Shown here piece after piece: positions 37,519 through 50,199 of a stretch of 64,000 nt of DNA. How positions within the stretch are numbered: the first letter of the stretch is position 1; each line of letters opens with the position of its first letter. The DNA is from Dioscorea cayenensis subsp. rotundata (lineage: Eukaryota; Streptophyta; Magnoliopsida; Dioscoreales; Dioscoreaceae). Location: contig NC_052477.1 in the NCBI RefSeq assembly GCF_009730915.1, forward strand, positions 1,567,699 through 1,631,698, written 5' to 3'. Both the position numbers and the translations under genes were made by a program. The notes beneath the pieces are model-generated. The model made no database searches and was not told the origin of the DNA. It saw only the letters and a program-made list of their open reading frames with translations.

Positions 37519-37812
37519 AAATACTCTCTCGGTTCGTTTTTTAATTAGTTGTCATATTTATTTAATTTATATTTATTAAAAAAATTGATTAAAATTAATT
37601 AGTTACTCATATTTTATAAAAAATTTCATTGTTTTTCAAAATTACTCATATTTAAAACTTGATGTATATAATTTAATACTTAATTAATTATAATTTATTA
37701 AAAATTATATAAATATATTAAATTAAAAAATAAATTTTAAAAAATATTATTTAATTTTGTATAAAATTTTTAATGTGATAAGTAAAAAGAAAAAAAACTC
37801 CAAAACATTGTA
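37519..37812. mobile_element. Possible Stowaway-like MITE in the TPR-gene promoter
   Basis: The left end, TACTCTCTCGGTTCG...AATTAGTTGTC, resembles a Stowaway terminus. The right end, near ATAAGTAAAAAGAAAAAAAACTCC, matches its complement only loosely. If real, it lies about 120 bp upstream of the TPR start codon, next to a (TA) run at 37500-37517. Confidence 0.4.
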
Positions 37813-40530
37813 AAACAGTAATTGTGTTATTTAATTTAAAAATTTTAAGGTGTTTTCATACATGGACTCATTAAACTTTTTTTTTTTTTAACGTCTTTTG
37901 GGTTTTATAATGTTTTTAATTATTATTATTTTATTTTGCATTGAATTTTTTTTAAAACACCCTGGTATTTATTAATTTCTGTTTTGGTACCATCCACACT
38001 TCTTTATATTTCTAGAATAACTTTTTTAGTTGAAATTATAGGAAATAATTAAACAAAAAGAAGGGAGTTTGTTGCAAAGTACAAAGATTTCTATGAAGTC
38101 TATGTAGAAAACCCCCCGCTTTTTTTAGTTATCAATTTGAATATTTTTCAAGTGGGCGGTAAAAATCAAAAGGTTGGGTAGGTAAGTAGGATTTAATTAA
38201 TTCATTAAAAAAAATTAAATTGCATTTTATTTAATCATCTGCATGTTTGGGAAACTATGACCTCAAATGCTATCATCTTATCAAATAAATATATATTTTT
38301 CATTATATTTATGTATAAAGACCTGTTACTTGACATCAAAATATGTATATCTTGAGAATATAGAAATTTGAACATGCTAAAGAGAAAATGTTTTTGAGTG
38401 TGAAAGCTATACAAGTGATGGGTATCCCACAAGCACCCTTGAGGAAAAATTAAAAAAATTTTTAAAAGGTTTTAATGGTAAATTCACATTCTCACTTTAA
38501 AGTAGTTTTTAATATAGGTTTAATTGCTGAACAAGTCCTTGTAATTGTGTATTTTTCTTTGGTCATTCTAGTCTGTAGTGTAGATAGGGAAGTGTAAATT
38601 ATAAAGAGCTTAATTATACCTAAAAATATTAGAGTGGACTAGAATGACCCAATTTGACCAAATATAAAGACTTAATTGTACCTAAAAATATTAGAAGAAC
38701 TAAAAAGACAAAAAATAGACAATTACATAGACTTGTACGACGATTAAACCTTTAATATATGAAAAAGTTAATTACTTTCTCTAAAAAATAACATATCTCA
38801 TTATTTATCATGTTTAGTAAAATATTTTTGCTAAAATGTAATTTGTCATGGAAGACAAATACCATTTCCATTTAAAAAAAAAAATGATTCCCTCACAAGA
38901 TGACTAGAAAGTTGGATTTCCATTGGAATAAAAAAATTAACTTATTTAATTTTACTAAAATACCCCTCAATTTTATTTTCCAAAATTACTTCCCCTCCTG
39001 GTGTTTCTCAAACACATAAATATTAAAATAAAAAAATATTTAAATATTTTATTAAAAATATTATTATTTATTATTTTAATTTCCAAAAAAAAATTTATTA
39101 TTATTTGTTATTTAAATATTTAACATTAAAAACATTTTGTATATTTAAAAATATTTTTTTATTTTAATATTACCAAATTGTTGATGAATAGAATAACATA
39201 AAGCTATTTATGTCATTATACCAAAATTTTTTTAAAAATATCTTCCAATGCCAAACCCAGTAAAATATCTTCCAATGCCAAACCCAGTAATATTACTTTC
39301 CTATCAATTTAATCAAATTTTTCAATACATACCAAACAAAGGAAAAATAACAAAAGAACATTATTTTTCCTGAAATTACTTTACCATCAATCAAATTCCA
39401 TCACAATATTTTTTATGGTAAAGCACCAAACGTAACCAACAGGAACAAACATTGCCATAGAACAAGTTATGATTCCCATTCTCACTTTGTAAATTGGCAC
39501 CAAACATGGGAATGGATGTTGATGTTTTCAAGTTGGAATGCCCATTCCAATGAGAAATAAGCTACCGATAGTCAATGGTTTTCAGAGTGCATGAAATAGT
39601 CCTAAAAGGGGCAATGAAAATGTGTTTTTCACTTGTCAAAAAACTTTCATAGATAGTCTGACGATCTAGGACATACTGAGGCCATAAACTACATCTTCTT
39701 ACTTCAAATTTTCTTTGTTTCCATCTGATTTAGACTGACAAAGATAAATATTTCTAATCTTAAGTATGGTCATGTTCTTACCACCTTTAAGGGACCAATG
39801 GCACAAGAAGCTACTTCCGATTGCTTAAATGACAGTTCACCGCATAAGTTACAGTAGTTTCAGCTGAAATTCATATCTAATTTATATCAAATTTCCTTCT
39901 CTTCAAATGTTATAGGCCACCTTAGAAATACTTCATTTAGATGAAGGTTTAGGATTTAAGATTCCTGTTAATAAGCAATTTATATATATATCTTACTCTT
40001 TTTGTCAACCATGCACTAATCTCATTCAGATATGCCAAAGTCAAGCTACTTGCACTTAAATTGGTAGTTCAATATCACTGAAGGGAACCAATACTTGACA
40101 GAAAAGATACATTTAGAGAAAACAAGATCTGAATATTGCGTCTTTTTACCACTCTTCTTTTGTCCATCACTTAAATGGGAAAAACTAGGTGTTATGAGAA
40201 GAGTAAATTTCTAGTGTTGAATGGCATCGGTGAAAAGCTAAACAAGCTGTAAGTGTGTTCAAGATTTCACAAGCATCAATAAATTTCCATTCCTACAATA
40301 CCTTAAAATAATGTGGAGATCATTTAGATACATCATCTATTTATGAAGCCTGACTTACATCACATGATAATAAAATGAATACTACACAAAATGCCAACTA
40401 CCTGGATTGGCTGACCAACTGTTAAAAATCCGATCTTTCAGAAGCTGTGATCACTTCAAATGCTACAGGTCCAGAGGTTTGTTTCTAGGGAGTCCCTAGT
40501 TATCTAGTAGAAGTTCAACAAGTAATCTCA
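37813..40530. other. Intergenic spacer, probably with a decayed MITE
   Basis: At about 38860-39560 the two sides carry complementary motifs (CATTTCCATTT and GGATTTCCATTGGAAT on the left; GGGAATGGATG and GGAATGCCCATTCCAATGAG on the right), like the AT-CATTCC MITEs of many plants, but I could not fix the ends. A 27-bp unit, TCTTCCAATGCCAAACCCAG, is doubled at 39241-39294. No gene is visible. Confidence 0.45.
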
Positions 40531-40718
40531 TGGCAACCCAAATGTTTAATTTGTCAAAGATAAGCTATGGAGTTCATTCAATCTCATCTCAAGGTATACA
40601 TTACACTCCAAATTATCTTTAAGCTGGCAACCCAAATGTTTAATTTGACAAAGATAAAACTATGGAGTTCATTCAATCTCATCTCAAGGTATACATTACA
40701 TTCCAAATTATCTTTAAG
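40531..40718. repeat. 94-bp tandem duplication downstream of the MORF gene
   Basis: TGGCAACCCAAATGTTTAAT starts copies at 40531 and 40625. The copies differ at only a few bases (for example GTCAAAGATAAGC against GACAAAGATAAAAC, and CACTCC against CATTCC). It is a fairly recent duplication in the 3' flank of the MORF gene. Confidence 0.9.
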
Positions 40719-40991
40719 CAAATCTCAAGTACATCGAGATGCTGCATAGCACATTAAAAGCAGACAAAGAAGAATTTCAGAAGATACAAGTGCAATCCAA
40801 TGCGATAAAAGAGGTTCCATTCCTTCAATTTACAGAATACAAAGTCTAATCACAATAAAAGATCAATTTTGGTCACATATAACTATTAGACATGAGAAAA
40901 TGTACTACAGATAATGCAATTATATTTCATAAGCCAGAATAATCGAACATTTTCCCATAAAATATTCTGAATTAACAGTTTCGAACAAACC

Positions 40992-42015
40992 TTAATTCCC
41001 ATCTCTTGGCACAACAGTCTGGTCTCCATGAGGCGCATTCTGAGGCATTTGCCGTGAGCCAGGCCCTCCTCTATACATTGTCTCCCTTCTCTCAACCTGC
41101 ATTGTCTCCCGACGCCGATCATATCGTGGGCGAGGCCTGCTTCTCGTCTGCTGTCTCTCATCAAACCGAAATTGCGGCCTATGCACTACTTTACCATCAA
41201 TAAAAAGATCCCCTGTCACATTTACAAATAAAAAAAGAACACATTTTTATCAGCAAATCAACCATATAAACCTTCAAATTCTTTAAAAATTCAAATTAGT
41301 AAAACATGAAGATCATTTCTCTTCCTAAAACCAACCTCCATAGTCTTTATTTGGCACATCAAGGTAAGAATCAGGTAAAACCCACAGAACCCCTGGCAAT
41401 CCTGCAAACAAAGCAGAAACAACACAATAATTCCATTAAAACATCGTCAAAGATCAAATCTTTTCTTCAATAATTCAACTCCTCCACCATCAATCCAATA
41501 CCTTTAACTTTGTAAGAAAGCTCCTCCGATATCAACGCACCAAAACCAGTGTATGTCGTAGTACAAACAGAGTAAATCTTCTTCTTGGCTTCCTCCACAC
41601 TGAACTCCAAAAACAAAACCAAAACCCATTGAAATCGAAACCAAAGCAATTGAATCGATTGCAAACGAGAATTTAGGGTTTACCTCCCAACAACGGCGGT
41701 AAGGGTTTTAACATACGCTGCGATCATCTCGTCCTCCGATGGCTTAGGGTCTTCAGGGAACTCCATGACGATGAGCCAGTGCTCATAGTCGCAGCCATCG
41801 AGTAGAATGGTCTCCTTGGGAGGTCGATTGCTGAAGTTAGGGTTAGGGTCGTTAAGCGGCGAGTAGCCCGACCCCGCAGTCGTCTTCGGCCGCGAGGGAA
41901 CACAGCGGGGGGCGAGGCGCGCTAGCACGACCGCAGCGGCAGGGCGGAGAGGAGGAGAGGGGCGGAGAGCGCGCACGAGGAGGGAGGAGAGCAAGCGCCG
42001 CGACGCCGCCGCCAT
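40992..42015 (-). CDS. MORF3: Multiple organellar RNA editing factor, MORF3-like (mitochondrial)
   Basis: MORF/RIP proteins join PPR proteins in the complexes that convert C to U in organellar transcripts. Four exons on the minus strand: 42015-41684, 41599-41502, 41401-41336 and 41212-40992, with agreeing phases, giving 238 residues. The first ~45 residues are Arg/Ala/Ser-rich without acids, a mitochondrial-type targeting peptide. The MORF box follows: [79 protein letters not shown] and [14 protein letters not shown]. The basic tail has [21 protein letters not shown]. The SGYSPLND...[16 protein letters not shown] segment and the [14 protein letters not shown] tail match mitochondrial MORF3 best in my memory, rather than plastid MORF2 or MORF9. 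A second MORF paralogue of the same clade cannot be excluded. Confidence 0.92.
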
Positions 42016-42266
42016 TGGAGATCGATGGGAGAAGCTCGGTAGTGAAGCAGGGTTTCGGATTATTTCAATTTAAACCCTTGATTTTTCATATTTAGTTATT
42101 ACTCCCACTTTTTTTTTTTAAATATAACCTCCAATTTCCCTTTTTTTTTAAATATAAAATGAAAATAAAAAATATCATATTAATTTTCACAGATAATTCA
42201 ATCTTACTTTCTCATAAATATATGCATCCATTTTAAAAGGAAAAACAAAAATGAGAAGAACATTGA

Positions 42267-44329
42267 TGTCACGCCCCGAACCTGGAGCATTGACAAACGG
42301 CCGCGTGCCTACAAAGTCGTGACCAAGTAGGCACGCAAGGCCTCAAAACCTGTCTCACACTAGATAACACAACCTTTAACAAAGACATTAACTTTCAAAA
42401 CAACATAGAGATACAATGCCCGAAATATGACAAAAACAAATAACAAGTGTCTCATATGACATTAAACATAAGACAAAAGTTCTAAGTCTATAACAAGGAA
42501 AGATTATTAACTTGAAATATAACTAGGCAGCGACTTGCTCAACGACCCCGCTAAGTCGTCCCACCACCCAACCCTACTCCCGATCCGAAGAGAGAGAACA
42601 ACTTAATGAGCTTGAGAGCCCGATGAAGCAAACCACTAAAAAAATATCGGGATCACAAAAATGTTCAATAATTTCAAAAACATACAAAAATGTAACAAAA
42701 GCGGAATAAATAACAAAAGTGAAATTTAGAAATCGGAAATAAATCATAATGATTTACTTTTACCATAATAACAAGCATATATGTCCCCCAAACAACTAAT
42801 GCCAAAACAAAAATATCATAACTCATTTATTTAAACTCGGTGACCCGAGTCGGATTTTGAAACTCATAGGGTTTACCCTCGGTGACCCGAGCCAGAATAT
42901 TAGAAGACATTATTCTTCACCGACAGAACGGTGCGAAACTATAGTTTCTATGTCGAGCACGTGTCGACACCCGGTCGATGTTTAACCCCCAGTGACAAGG
43001 TTATTGCACAGTTAATTGGGGACTACGAGTTTCTATAACAAAATATGTTGGGTCCAAAATCATTATCCACACAAAAATACTAAAATTCGGTGATCCCGTT
43101 TTTCTTACAAAAATTAAAACAATTATATCAACAATAACACACTTAACAAAACAACAAATAAATAACTAAAGTTAATATACATATTTATACACACATATAT
43201 ACATACAAATAACTTAGAATTCAAAAGAAATAACCTACTGAAACATAATATATAGAAATTTACTCAATATTGAATCATCAAACAATCCAGGAATTTTTCA
43301 CCTTTTTAAACAAATTCCAAAAAAAATAAAATAATACTGAGAATTAAATAAAAAATAAGTCTGAAATCAATGTTAGAAAAAAAATAATAATTACTAATAA
43401 GATAGCCAAGTGACCAAACAATAGAAGAAATAATTTAATAAAAACAATTTAACAAGTGTCACAAATACATCATATATTAATATTTATAAGTGGTTTACTT
43501 ACCTGACTAGCTAACATCAAAACTATAAGCGCCACGAAATTAGGCTTCCACAAAATACCCTATAATTGAGAGCATATCCCAAAAGTATTAAGATGCTAAA
43601 CATACTAAAAATACACAAGAATATACAGTAGATCAAATTCCTACACTAACTATCATAACACTTAAACATCCAACAACCCAATACTATACATGAATAGTTT
43701 CTAATAGTTAGAAAAAAACAAAATTAATGACATTATCATCATTAAAATTCATGAGCATCTGAACTCTAATAACTAATAAAATAATAATTACAAAAATTAT
43801 AAAACTATGCTTCATTATAATAAAAAGAATATATATATTATCAATATATAAAGATTTGGACAACTCTACACAGATCATGAAGCCATTATAACCTATCAAT
43901 TTAATATATATATATATATATATATATTATGTGTGTGTGCTTAGTGACCACAACACACTAATTGCAAATCCACATTCAAATGAAAAACAAAATTTGAAAA
44001 AAATTCTGATTTTTCCCCAAAAATAATAATAATAATGTTTTTTTAAAACATAAAGAATTTGTGCATGAATGAAGGCAACAAGAAGCACTCAAATCAATGT
44101 AGAAAAACCACTGTGTAATGGCCGGTTTTATTCTATAATAATCAAACCACTAAACATATATCATAACCCTAAACAAGAATATGTAGTAATGCCACGACAA
44201 GATTCTAGGGTTTGAAAACCTAATAAGATATAAAAATTAATAAAAAAAGAAAGTTTCTTTTCCTCTTCCATAACAGCCTTACATGCAAAACAATTAAATG
44301 AAATAAATTAAAAACATGTGGGGCCCACA
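42267..44329. mobile_element. Solo LTR, 2,063 bp, probably Ty3/gypsy
   Basis: It begins TGTCACGCCCCGAACC and ends GGGGCCCACA, so it has the TGT...ACA termini of LTRs. A 5-bp direct repeat, ATTGA, flanks it (42262-42266 and 44330-44334). There is no second copy and no coding sequence inside, so it is what remains after LTR-LTR recombination. The TGTCACGCCCCGA start and the length over 2 kb suit large plant gypsy (Del/Tekay-like) LTRs. A motif GGTGACCCGAG is present twice (near 42839 and 42881). It ends about 250 bp from the MORF start codon. Confidence 0.7.
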
Positions 44330-44334
44330 ATTGA

Positions 44335-44960
44335 GATATAGATTAATTAAAAATTAAATTTATATTTAGTTCACCGGTCTTTCGAGTTTATTTGTTTATA
44401 TATCTTTTCTTCTCTTTTTTTTATTGATATAAATTGTAATAAATTTATTTATTTTCTATTTTTTTTTATTCATTGGGTTTTTACTCCATTGAACCTTGCA
44501 ATTGCTTTCAATATATATTGGCAACAAATTCAATTTTTTTTAAAAGAAAAAGAGAAAATTAAGAAGAGAAATAACATATATATGTTAATTAAGAATTGAA
44601 ATCAAGTCAATTTTCACAGATATTCAATTTTACTTGGTTATAAATATAGATATTTTTTCCTTTTAAATTTTTTACTAACACAAGTTACAATAAATTATAA
44701 TTATCATTTTATTCATAAGTTTCCACTAATTCTAACTAGAGTCACCAAAAAAAAATAATAAAAAATAAAAAAATAATAGATTTGTCTTGCATACAATGAG
44801 AAGAGATCATTGAATCAATTCAATTATCAAATTGTAAATTCATTTCATACCGATCCAAACTGGAATATGGGTTTTATCATCAAAGATAACCCTTGCTTTT
44901 GATACAAATTAAGATGACAACCGGATTTATGAATAAATTAACAATACATGTTTTTTAAAG
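44335..44960. other. Spacer between the solo LTR and the polygalacturonase
   Basis: AT-rich; contains the polygalacturonase 3' flank. Nothing else is supported. Confidence 0.5.
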
Positions 44961-47868
44961 TTAGGAAGAAAGACAAGGGTTAGGGTTTTGGAACCCCATA
45001 GCTTTGCCTAATGCAAAAGTACAAGAAGAAGTGATATTAGCAATGGTATCATCATCTCCAACATACTTCAAGTTAATGTCTTCAAGGCTCACACCTTTGC
45101 ATGGCACTGCTTCGCTACATTCAAAGGTCACTCCAACTTCATCAAATGATGTTCCTGATATGTTCTTGTACTTGATGTTTTCTAGTTGAATTAATGATGG
45201 CTTCATGCACGTCCCATAAGAACATATAAAAAACATGCAAAACAATTAGTATTTGTACTAAAAAAAGGATTTAATTTTTTTTTATTAATTATATATGTAT
45301 ATATGTATATGTATTATAGAACATATATATACCTCATTGGTGCATCTTTTGTATTTTTGGCAATAACCTTGATCAATGATGATTGGATTGGAGACATTTT
45401 TCATGACAATGTTTTCAAATGTGATGTTTGAAGCCTTGCCGGGTTTTGATCCTCCCCATGTTTTGATCCTAACTCCATTTGTAGTGTTTGACACGGTGCA
45501 ATTCTTTACTACCAATCCTGCCACGTTTCTCTCATTCTCATGGGCACCCAAGCTCCCCACACTGCATTATATATGGTCCCCGTTTGTTATTGTTATCATT
45601 GTAATTATTAATTATAAAAAATAATTAAATAAATAAAAGTAAAAAAATAATTTTGATTAGTTAAGAGTATATTAGTCCGGTTTTCTTATGATAAATCTAT
45701 ATATAATGCTACTATTCAAGACTGGCTAGTAAAAATAAAGCCTTAAAAGTGAAATTATAATAAAAAAGTTATTTTTAAGTTCTAGATGTATAGCCGCTTT
45801 CATCTAACATGATTTTGTAGCTTGTTTAAGTGGTTGGTTAATTTTGTTATATTGATCGGAAGTCAAAGGTGAATTGATAATTCCCATATTAGTTTAAGTT
45901 AGTAAAATATATATACGAGTACATATATATACATGGATTGATAATGATTTTAGACTAGAAACAAATACTACATTATATTACTATGGCGGTTTATGGTAAC
46001 ATAAATAACTTACCAATATATGCATTAGTGTAAATTATTCAAATCATAGCTCTCAAATAAGGGTTTACTAGTGGAGTAAATTATTGATTAATCCAGTTAC
46101 TAATAAGCAATCTAAGTTTCAACTCAATAAAATTAAGCTCAAGGTGTTGATCGAACTCATTCTAATAGCTCAAAATACTTATTGAGTTAATTTTTGAATT
46201 TAAGCTCGAGCGGAATTTAATCGAACCAAACCTATGATCGATTTTAAAATTTAAAAAAAAGGGTAAGGAAAATAAAATAAATAAAGAGGATATATATGAT
46301 CACCTGATTCCATGTCCTGGTCCACAATGGATGTTTGAAATAAGAACATTGGTGCAACCTTGGCCAATTGCAATGCAATCATCACCAGTCTTAATGTTGA
46401 TGTTAGATAAGGTCAGGAGGTTGGTCAAGCTTGAATAAATCCCATCTGTGTTTGGACTGTTCCCTGGAGCAGTTATGTCAATGTTATGAACAGTCACATT
46501 CCAACTCCTTTGTATCTTTAGATGAACTCCTTTGCTATCCAACGAATGTATATTACTGATTGTTGTGTCATGAACTTGGGAAAATAATATATTCTGCATT
46601 GATTAGATATGTAATTAATATCTCAATTTTATGTAAAAATAAAACCAACACAGAAAAAAAAAAGATACATCAAAATGGTTAAATCAGACATAGAATTTCA
46701 TAATATATAGACTTACGTACAACAAATCCTTGTTTTTATTTTTTATTATCGCTTTAAATTTATTTATATAAATTTCTTGTAAAATATAAGATGTTATACA
46801 CAAAGGTTCTTGCATACTCAAATTTATTAGCTATAAATGAATTTATGTCAAACACAAACAAAGGAAAACCCTAGCCCTCCTTTTGATTGATTTCACCTTT
46901 AATTATATACGATAATTTTCTATATTTATGAATATTAGATTATAATTTTAGTTGTTTTCTCCTAATACATATCACTTTCATATATATAAAATATGATAAA
47001 TTCTACATAAAAGCTTTTTCATACTTGAATTTAAATTCTATATATATATATATATATTTCAATATCAACTTATATATACTTACCAATATTTTATTTTTTA
47101 TTTTATTTTCTATAGTTAAGTAAATATAAAGGATATGATAGATAATAATTAGGAATAATGAGAGAAGAAGAACTTACAATGGGCATTTTATTGCTCTTCC
47201 TTCCAGCACCACATCTAGGAATACAAGGCCAAACTTGCTGACCATTGCCATTAATGATACCTCCTCCATTAACAACCAACTTACTCAAAACCCTAAACTC
47301 AATCCAAGCCATTCTAGTAGTAGCGAATTGAGCAAGGCCTAATGGAGCACTGAGTGTCCCTTGAATCACCACCATTGGTGATGAATGATTGTAACAAGGA
47401 CCAGCGAAAGTCACTGGATATAAATAGAATGTCCCTTTTGGTATTATAAACCTTGCACTTCCATTGTATTCACATGATTCACTCCATGCCTTCAAAAATG
47501 CCTATCATATTTAAAAAATAAAAAATAATTAAATGATTATTTTTATAAACACATTCAAACATGTTATAAAATACGGCAAATGCCAACGACACCTTAATCT
47601 ATTGGTATAGTGAGTCTCTTGTGCATAAGCAAAGACTGGGGATTGAATCCCCGTTATGCAAATTGAAGATAAAATAACGTGGTTTGTCCACTATGTAAAA
47701 ATAAAATACGACAAATTTTTATAGAAAATTCACCTTACTACTCTCCGTCTTGCCATCAGGTTTTGCACCATAATCAGTAACAACGAAATCTTTACAAAGA
47801 GAAGTTCTAACCATATTCATGGCTAAAAAAGCCATGAAAATCATCTTGATTGCCATGTTTATCTTCAT
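44961..47868 (-). CDS. Polygalacturonase, glycoside hydrolase family 28
   Basis: It hydrolyses alpha-1,4-galacturonan in cell-wall pectin after secretion. Five exons on the minus strand: 47868-47734, 47501-47178, 46593-46304, 45561-45333 and 45200-44961, with consistent phases, giving about 405 residues. The N-terminus has a hydrophobic core, MIFMAFLAMN, before the mature-like CKDFVVTDYGAKPDGKTESSKAF, so a signal peptide is likely. The four GH28 landmarks are present in order: SPNTDGI, GDDCIAIG, CGPGHGIS (split over the exon 3/4 junction) and RIKTWGG, with the catalytic Asp residues and His intact. The acceptor before PSLIQLENIKYKNISGTS is GAAG, the weakest splice site in the model. Length and the VWPCIPRC block suggest the exo-polygalacturonase / pollen-type clade, but the clade is not certain. 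Confidence 0.93.
47582..47700 (+). mobile_element. tRNA-derived SINE, ~119 bp, in polygalacturonase intron 1
   Basis: Its body starts GCCAACGACACCTTAATCTA. It carries an A-box-like TATTGGTATAGTGAG, and 35-40 bp further on a B-box-like GGATTGAATCC within a GGGG...CCCC stem, and ends in GTAAAA. A 16-bp direct repeat, ATAAAATACG(G/A)CAAAT, with one mismatch, flanks it (47566-47581 and 47701-47716), as left by LINE-type insertion. It lies on the strand opposite to the host gene. Confidence 0.75.
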
Positions 47869-48514
47869 GGCTATGTTTGAACTTCTCTTTGTTTGTGGAT
47901 GAAATCAGATTGCCTTCTTCCACTTTTTTGTTTAAATTTTCATAATCTATTTTGCTTTTATAATGGAAAAAGGTTTAACATTAGGTTGCCTTAATATACA
48001 CATATAGCCCAAGAATCTCTCTGAGCCTCTTATTTGAAACAAATGAGGCTTAAAAAAAATTATTCTCTCTATTAATTTCTTATTTTGGTTTTTTTTTCCT
48101 ATTTTAGGTTTTTTTTTTCTAAATATAAACTCCAAGAAAAATATAAAGTTACACATATATCCTCGCAAAATTTCTGTTTAATAATATATTCATGAATTAA
48201 GAGTTATGCACACATACATACAATGATAACAAAAATATAAATATACATTTGCCATTCACTTAAATATTTTAAATACCTTAAACTCTTAAATATCTTTCTT
48301 AGGTGTATAAATCTAATAAGTGTGTCGATAATTTTTTTTTAATATAATTTTATTTTATAAGTGATTATATATAATCCTCATAATTAAATAATAATAAATA
48401 ATTTAAGGCCATAAGGTTGTTTATTATATATGAAAGAATTTAATTTTTTTTAACAGTGTACGTGGAAAAACAAATTAATTTAATGAGAGTTACGTGTGCT
48501 TTCGAATTTTGTTA

Positions 48515-48554
<40 letters not shown>

Positions 48555-49395
48555 CTCTTCTTATTTGGTAGTTTGAATTGGTTGTTATATTTTTAAAAAT
48601 CTTGTTATTATTTGTGACCAAGTGGATACTTAAAAACTAAGGCAAGGAGAGAATATTTTCAGAAGGAATGAATAAAGTGAAGGGCAAGATATGCAATTAT
48701 AAAGGACATATACCTTGGAATAAAGCTCCATGACTTACCAATTATTGAATGAAGGTATCATCCTTAGATTAATCAATATTTTTTGGAAAAATTGTGATAA
48801 TGTCTATTGCATCCACTTTGGAAATAATCTAAACAAAAATATTATCCAACTTTGCTTTTAATTACATTTATATATAAACAAATTAATAAAAGAATAAAGA
48901 GAGAGACATTTATATATAAACAAATTAATAAAAGAATAAAGAGAGCGAGAGAGACAGAGAGAGAAGAATAAAAGGATGTTCTTATGTGTTTGGATGGTAA
49001 TTATTAGTTGACAAAGATTTAATATATTTAGATTCCACGGCATTTATTTTAAAATAAGATTTAAAATCTAATATTAGAATTAAGTAAATCAAAGGTTTGA
49101 TTAATTAGTGGAGAGTAGTTCACTAATAGAAATATATATGATCTATAAAGATTCTTTTTTCATCAATAAAAATAATAGAATACATAAATTACAATAACTG
49201 TTAAATTTTTTTTTTGTTGCTGTAATAGACATAACAGTGTTTTGTAACAATAGCCTATAATAATGGTGTTTATAAAGTACCCTCTCCTATCAGAGGTTAA
49301 GAGTTCAATTTTTGGGTATCTTCTAATTCATACTTTTTAAAAAAAACACACATCATTGAAAAAAAAAATTGCATTCAGAGAGATCACTTTGTAAT
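47869..49395. other. Intergenic; polygalacturonase promoter side
   Basis: AT-rich with a (TA) microsatellite at about 48516-48553 and a perfect 42-bp tandem duplication (ACATTTATATATAAACAAAT at 48864 and 48906). No gene is visible. Confidence 0.6.
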
Positions 49396-49850
49396 TAAGA
49401 AAAGAAAATAATTATCAAACTTATAAATCTTTGTCATTTCGGTTAATTTGTTTTGGGCTTCCATTGAGGTATTAATCGTCTCTATCATTCATATATAAGA
49501 AAATGCATGAACCTAATTAAATGAATGCATGGAGGGGGAAAAAAGAGATACAAACAACACAAGTAGTTGATAAAAGACACACATATCTATATATATACAT
49601 AGAGAATTATGCATGTAAGCTTTTATACAAACCAAGCACATATATATACATATATATTAGATATAGTACATAGGAAAACAGAAACTAAGATACAAAGAGA
49701 CAGACAGACAGACACATGCACACATGTGCAAACCCTACACAACCCTTTCTACATATAAGAAAGTACACACTTTACTACAACATGAACTTATTATTCCTTT
49801 TTAGGGTTTTGTGTCTCAAAACCAAACACTTCGTTTCCTTGGAGGAAACT

Positions 49851-50096
49851 CTACAAGAACAACCCTCCATATTTCTTGGCAGCTTCATTGCAATCAATCA
49901 CTCCTCCTTCCTTCTTTGCTCCAACATTCTCACTATTATAGTAGTAAACTATTGGCATCTTTGAAACTTCACTTTTATCAACCACTACTTTCTTTAGTGG
50001 AATGTAGTAGGAAGTAACTTGCCTTTCTTGCCCTTCTTTCTTCTTTCTGAAATACTGATCAGTGAAATCATAGTCTTCTTGTCCCAGAGGAGCCAT
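49851..50096 (-). CDS. Small unrecognised protein, tandem copy A (probably frame-broken near its end)
   Basis: 81 codons on the minus strand from the ATG at 50096: MAPLGQEDYDFTDQYFRKKK ... MPIVYYYNSENVGAKK, then GGVIDCNEAAKKYGG. It has no signal peptide, membrane segment or domain I recognise; it is hydrophilic and Lys/Tyr-rich, probably cytosolic. Compared with copy 61554-61790 it has about 24 extra residues in the middle (VTSYYIPLKKVVVDKSEVSK) but lacks the LLVEFP..KR tail, because a single G is missing after TATGGAGGG. The lost frame continues directly past the early stop. A TATA box and leader shared with the other copy argue that the gene is or was expressed. Confidence 0.6.
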   Translation of the reverse strand: MAPLGQEDYDFTDQYFRKKKEGQERQVTSYYIPLKKVVVDKSEVSKMPIVYYYNSENVGAKKEGGVIDCNEAAKKYGGLFL

Positions 50097-50191
50097 GCAA
50101 AGCAAGTTAGGGTTTACAGCTTTTTAATGTTTTTGGAGTGGAGGGTTTTGTTTTGAGTTGGTTTAAAGACTTCTTGCACATACACATGGGT

Positions 50192-50199
50192 TTATATAG
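50192..50199 (-). promoter_or_regulatory. TATA box of small gene copy A
   Basis: TATATAAA on the minus strand lies about 95 bp upstream of the start codon at 50096. The surrounding CATGGGTTTATATAGA block is conserved at 61857-61872 before copy C, where the gene body is also retained. Confidence 0.6.

Noticed and set aside
47582-47700. tRNA gene
   Set aside because: Only A- and B-box-like motifs are present; there is no acceptor stem or anticodon arm, and flanking duplications identify a SINE.
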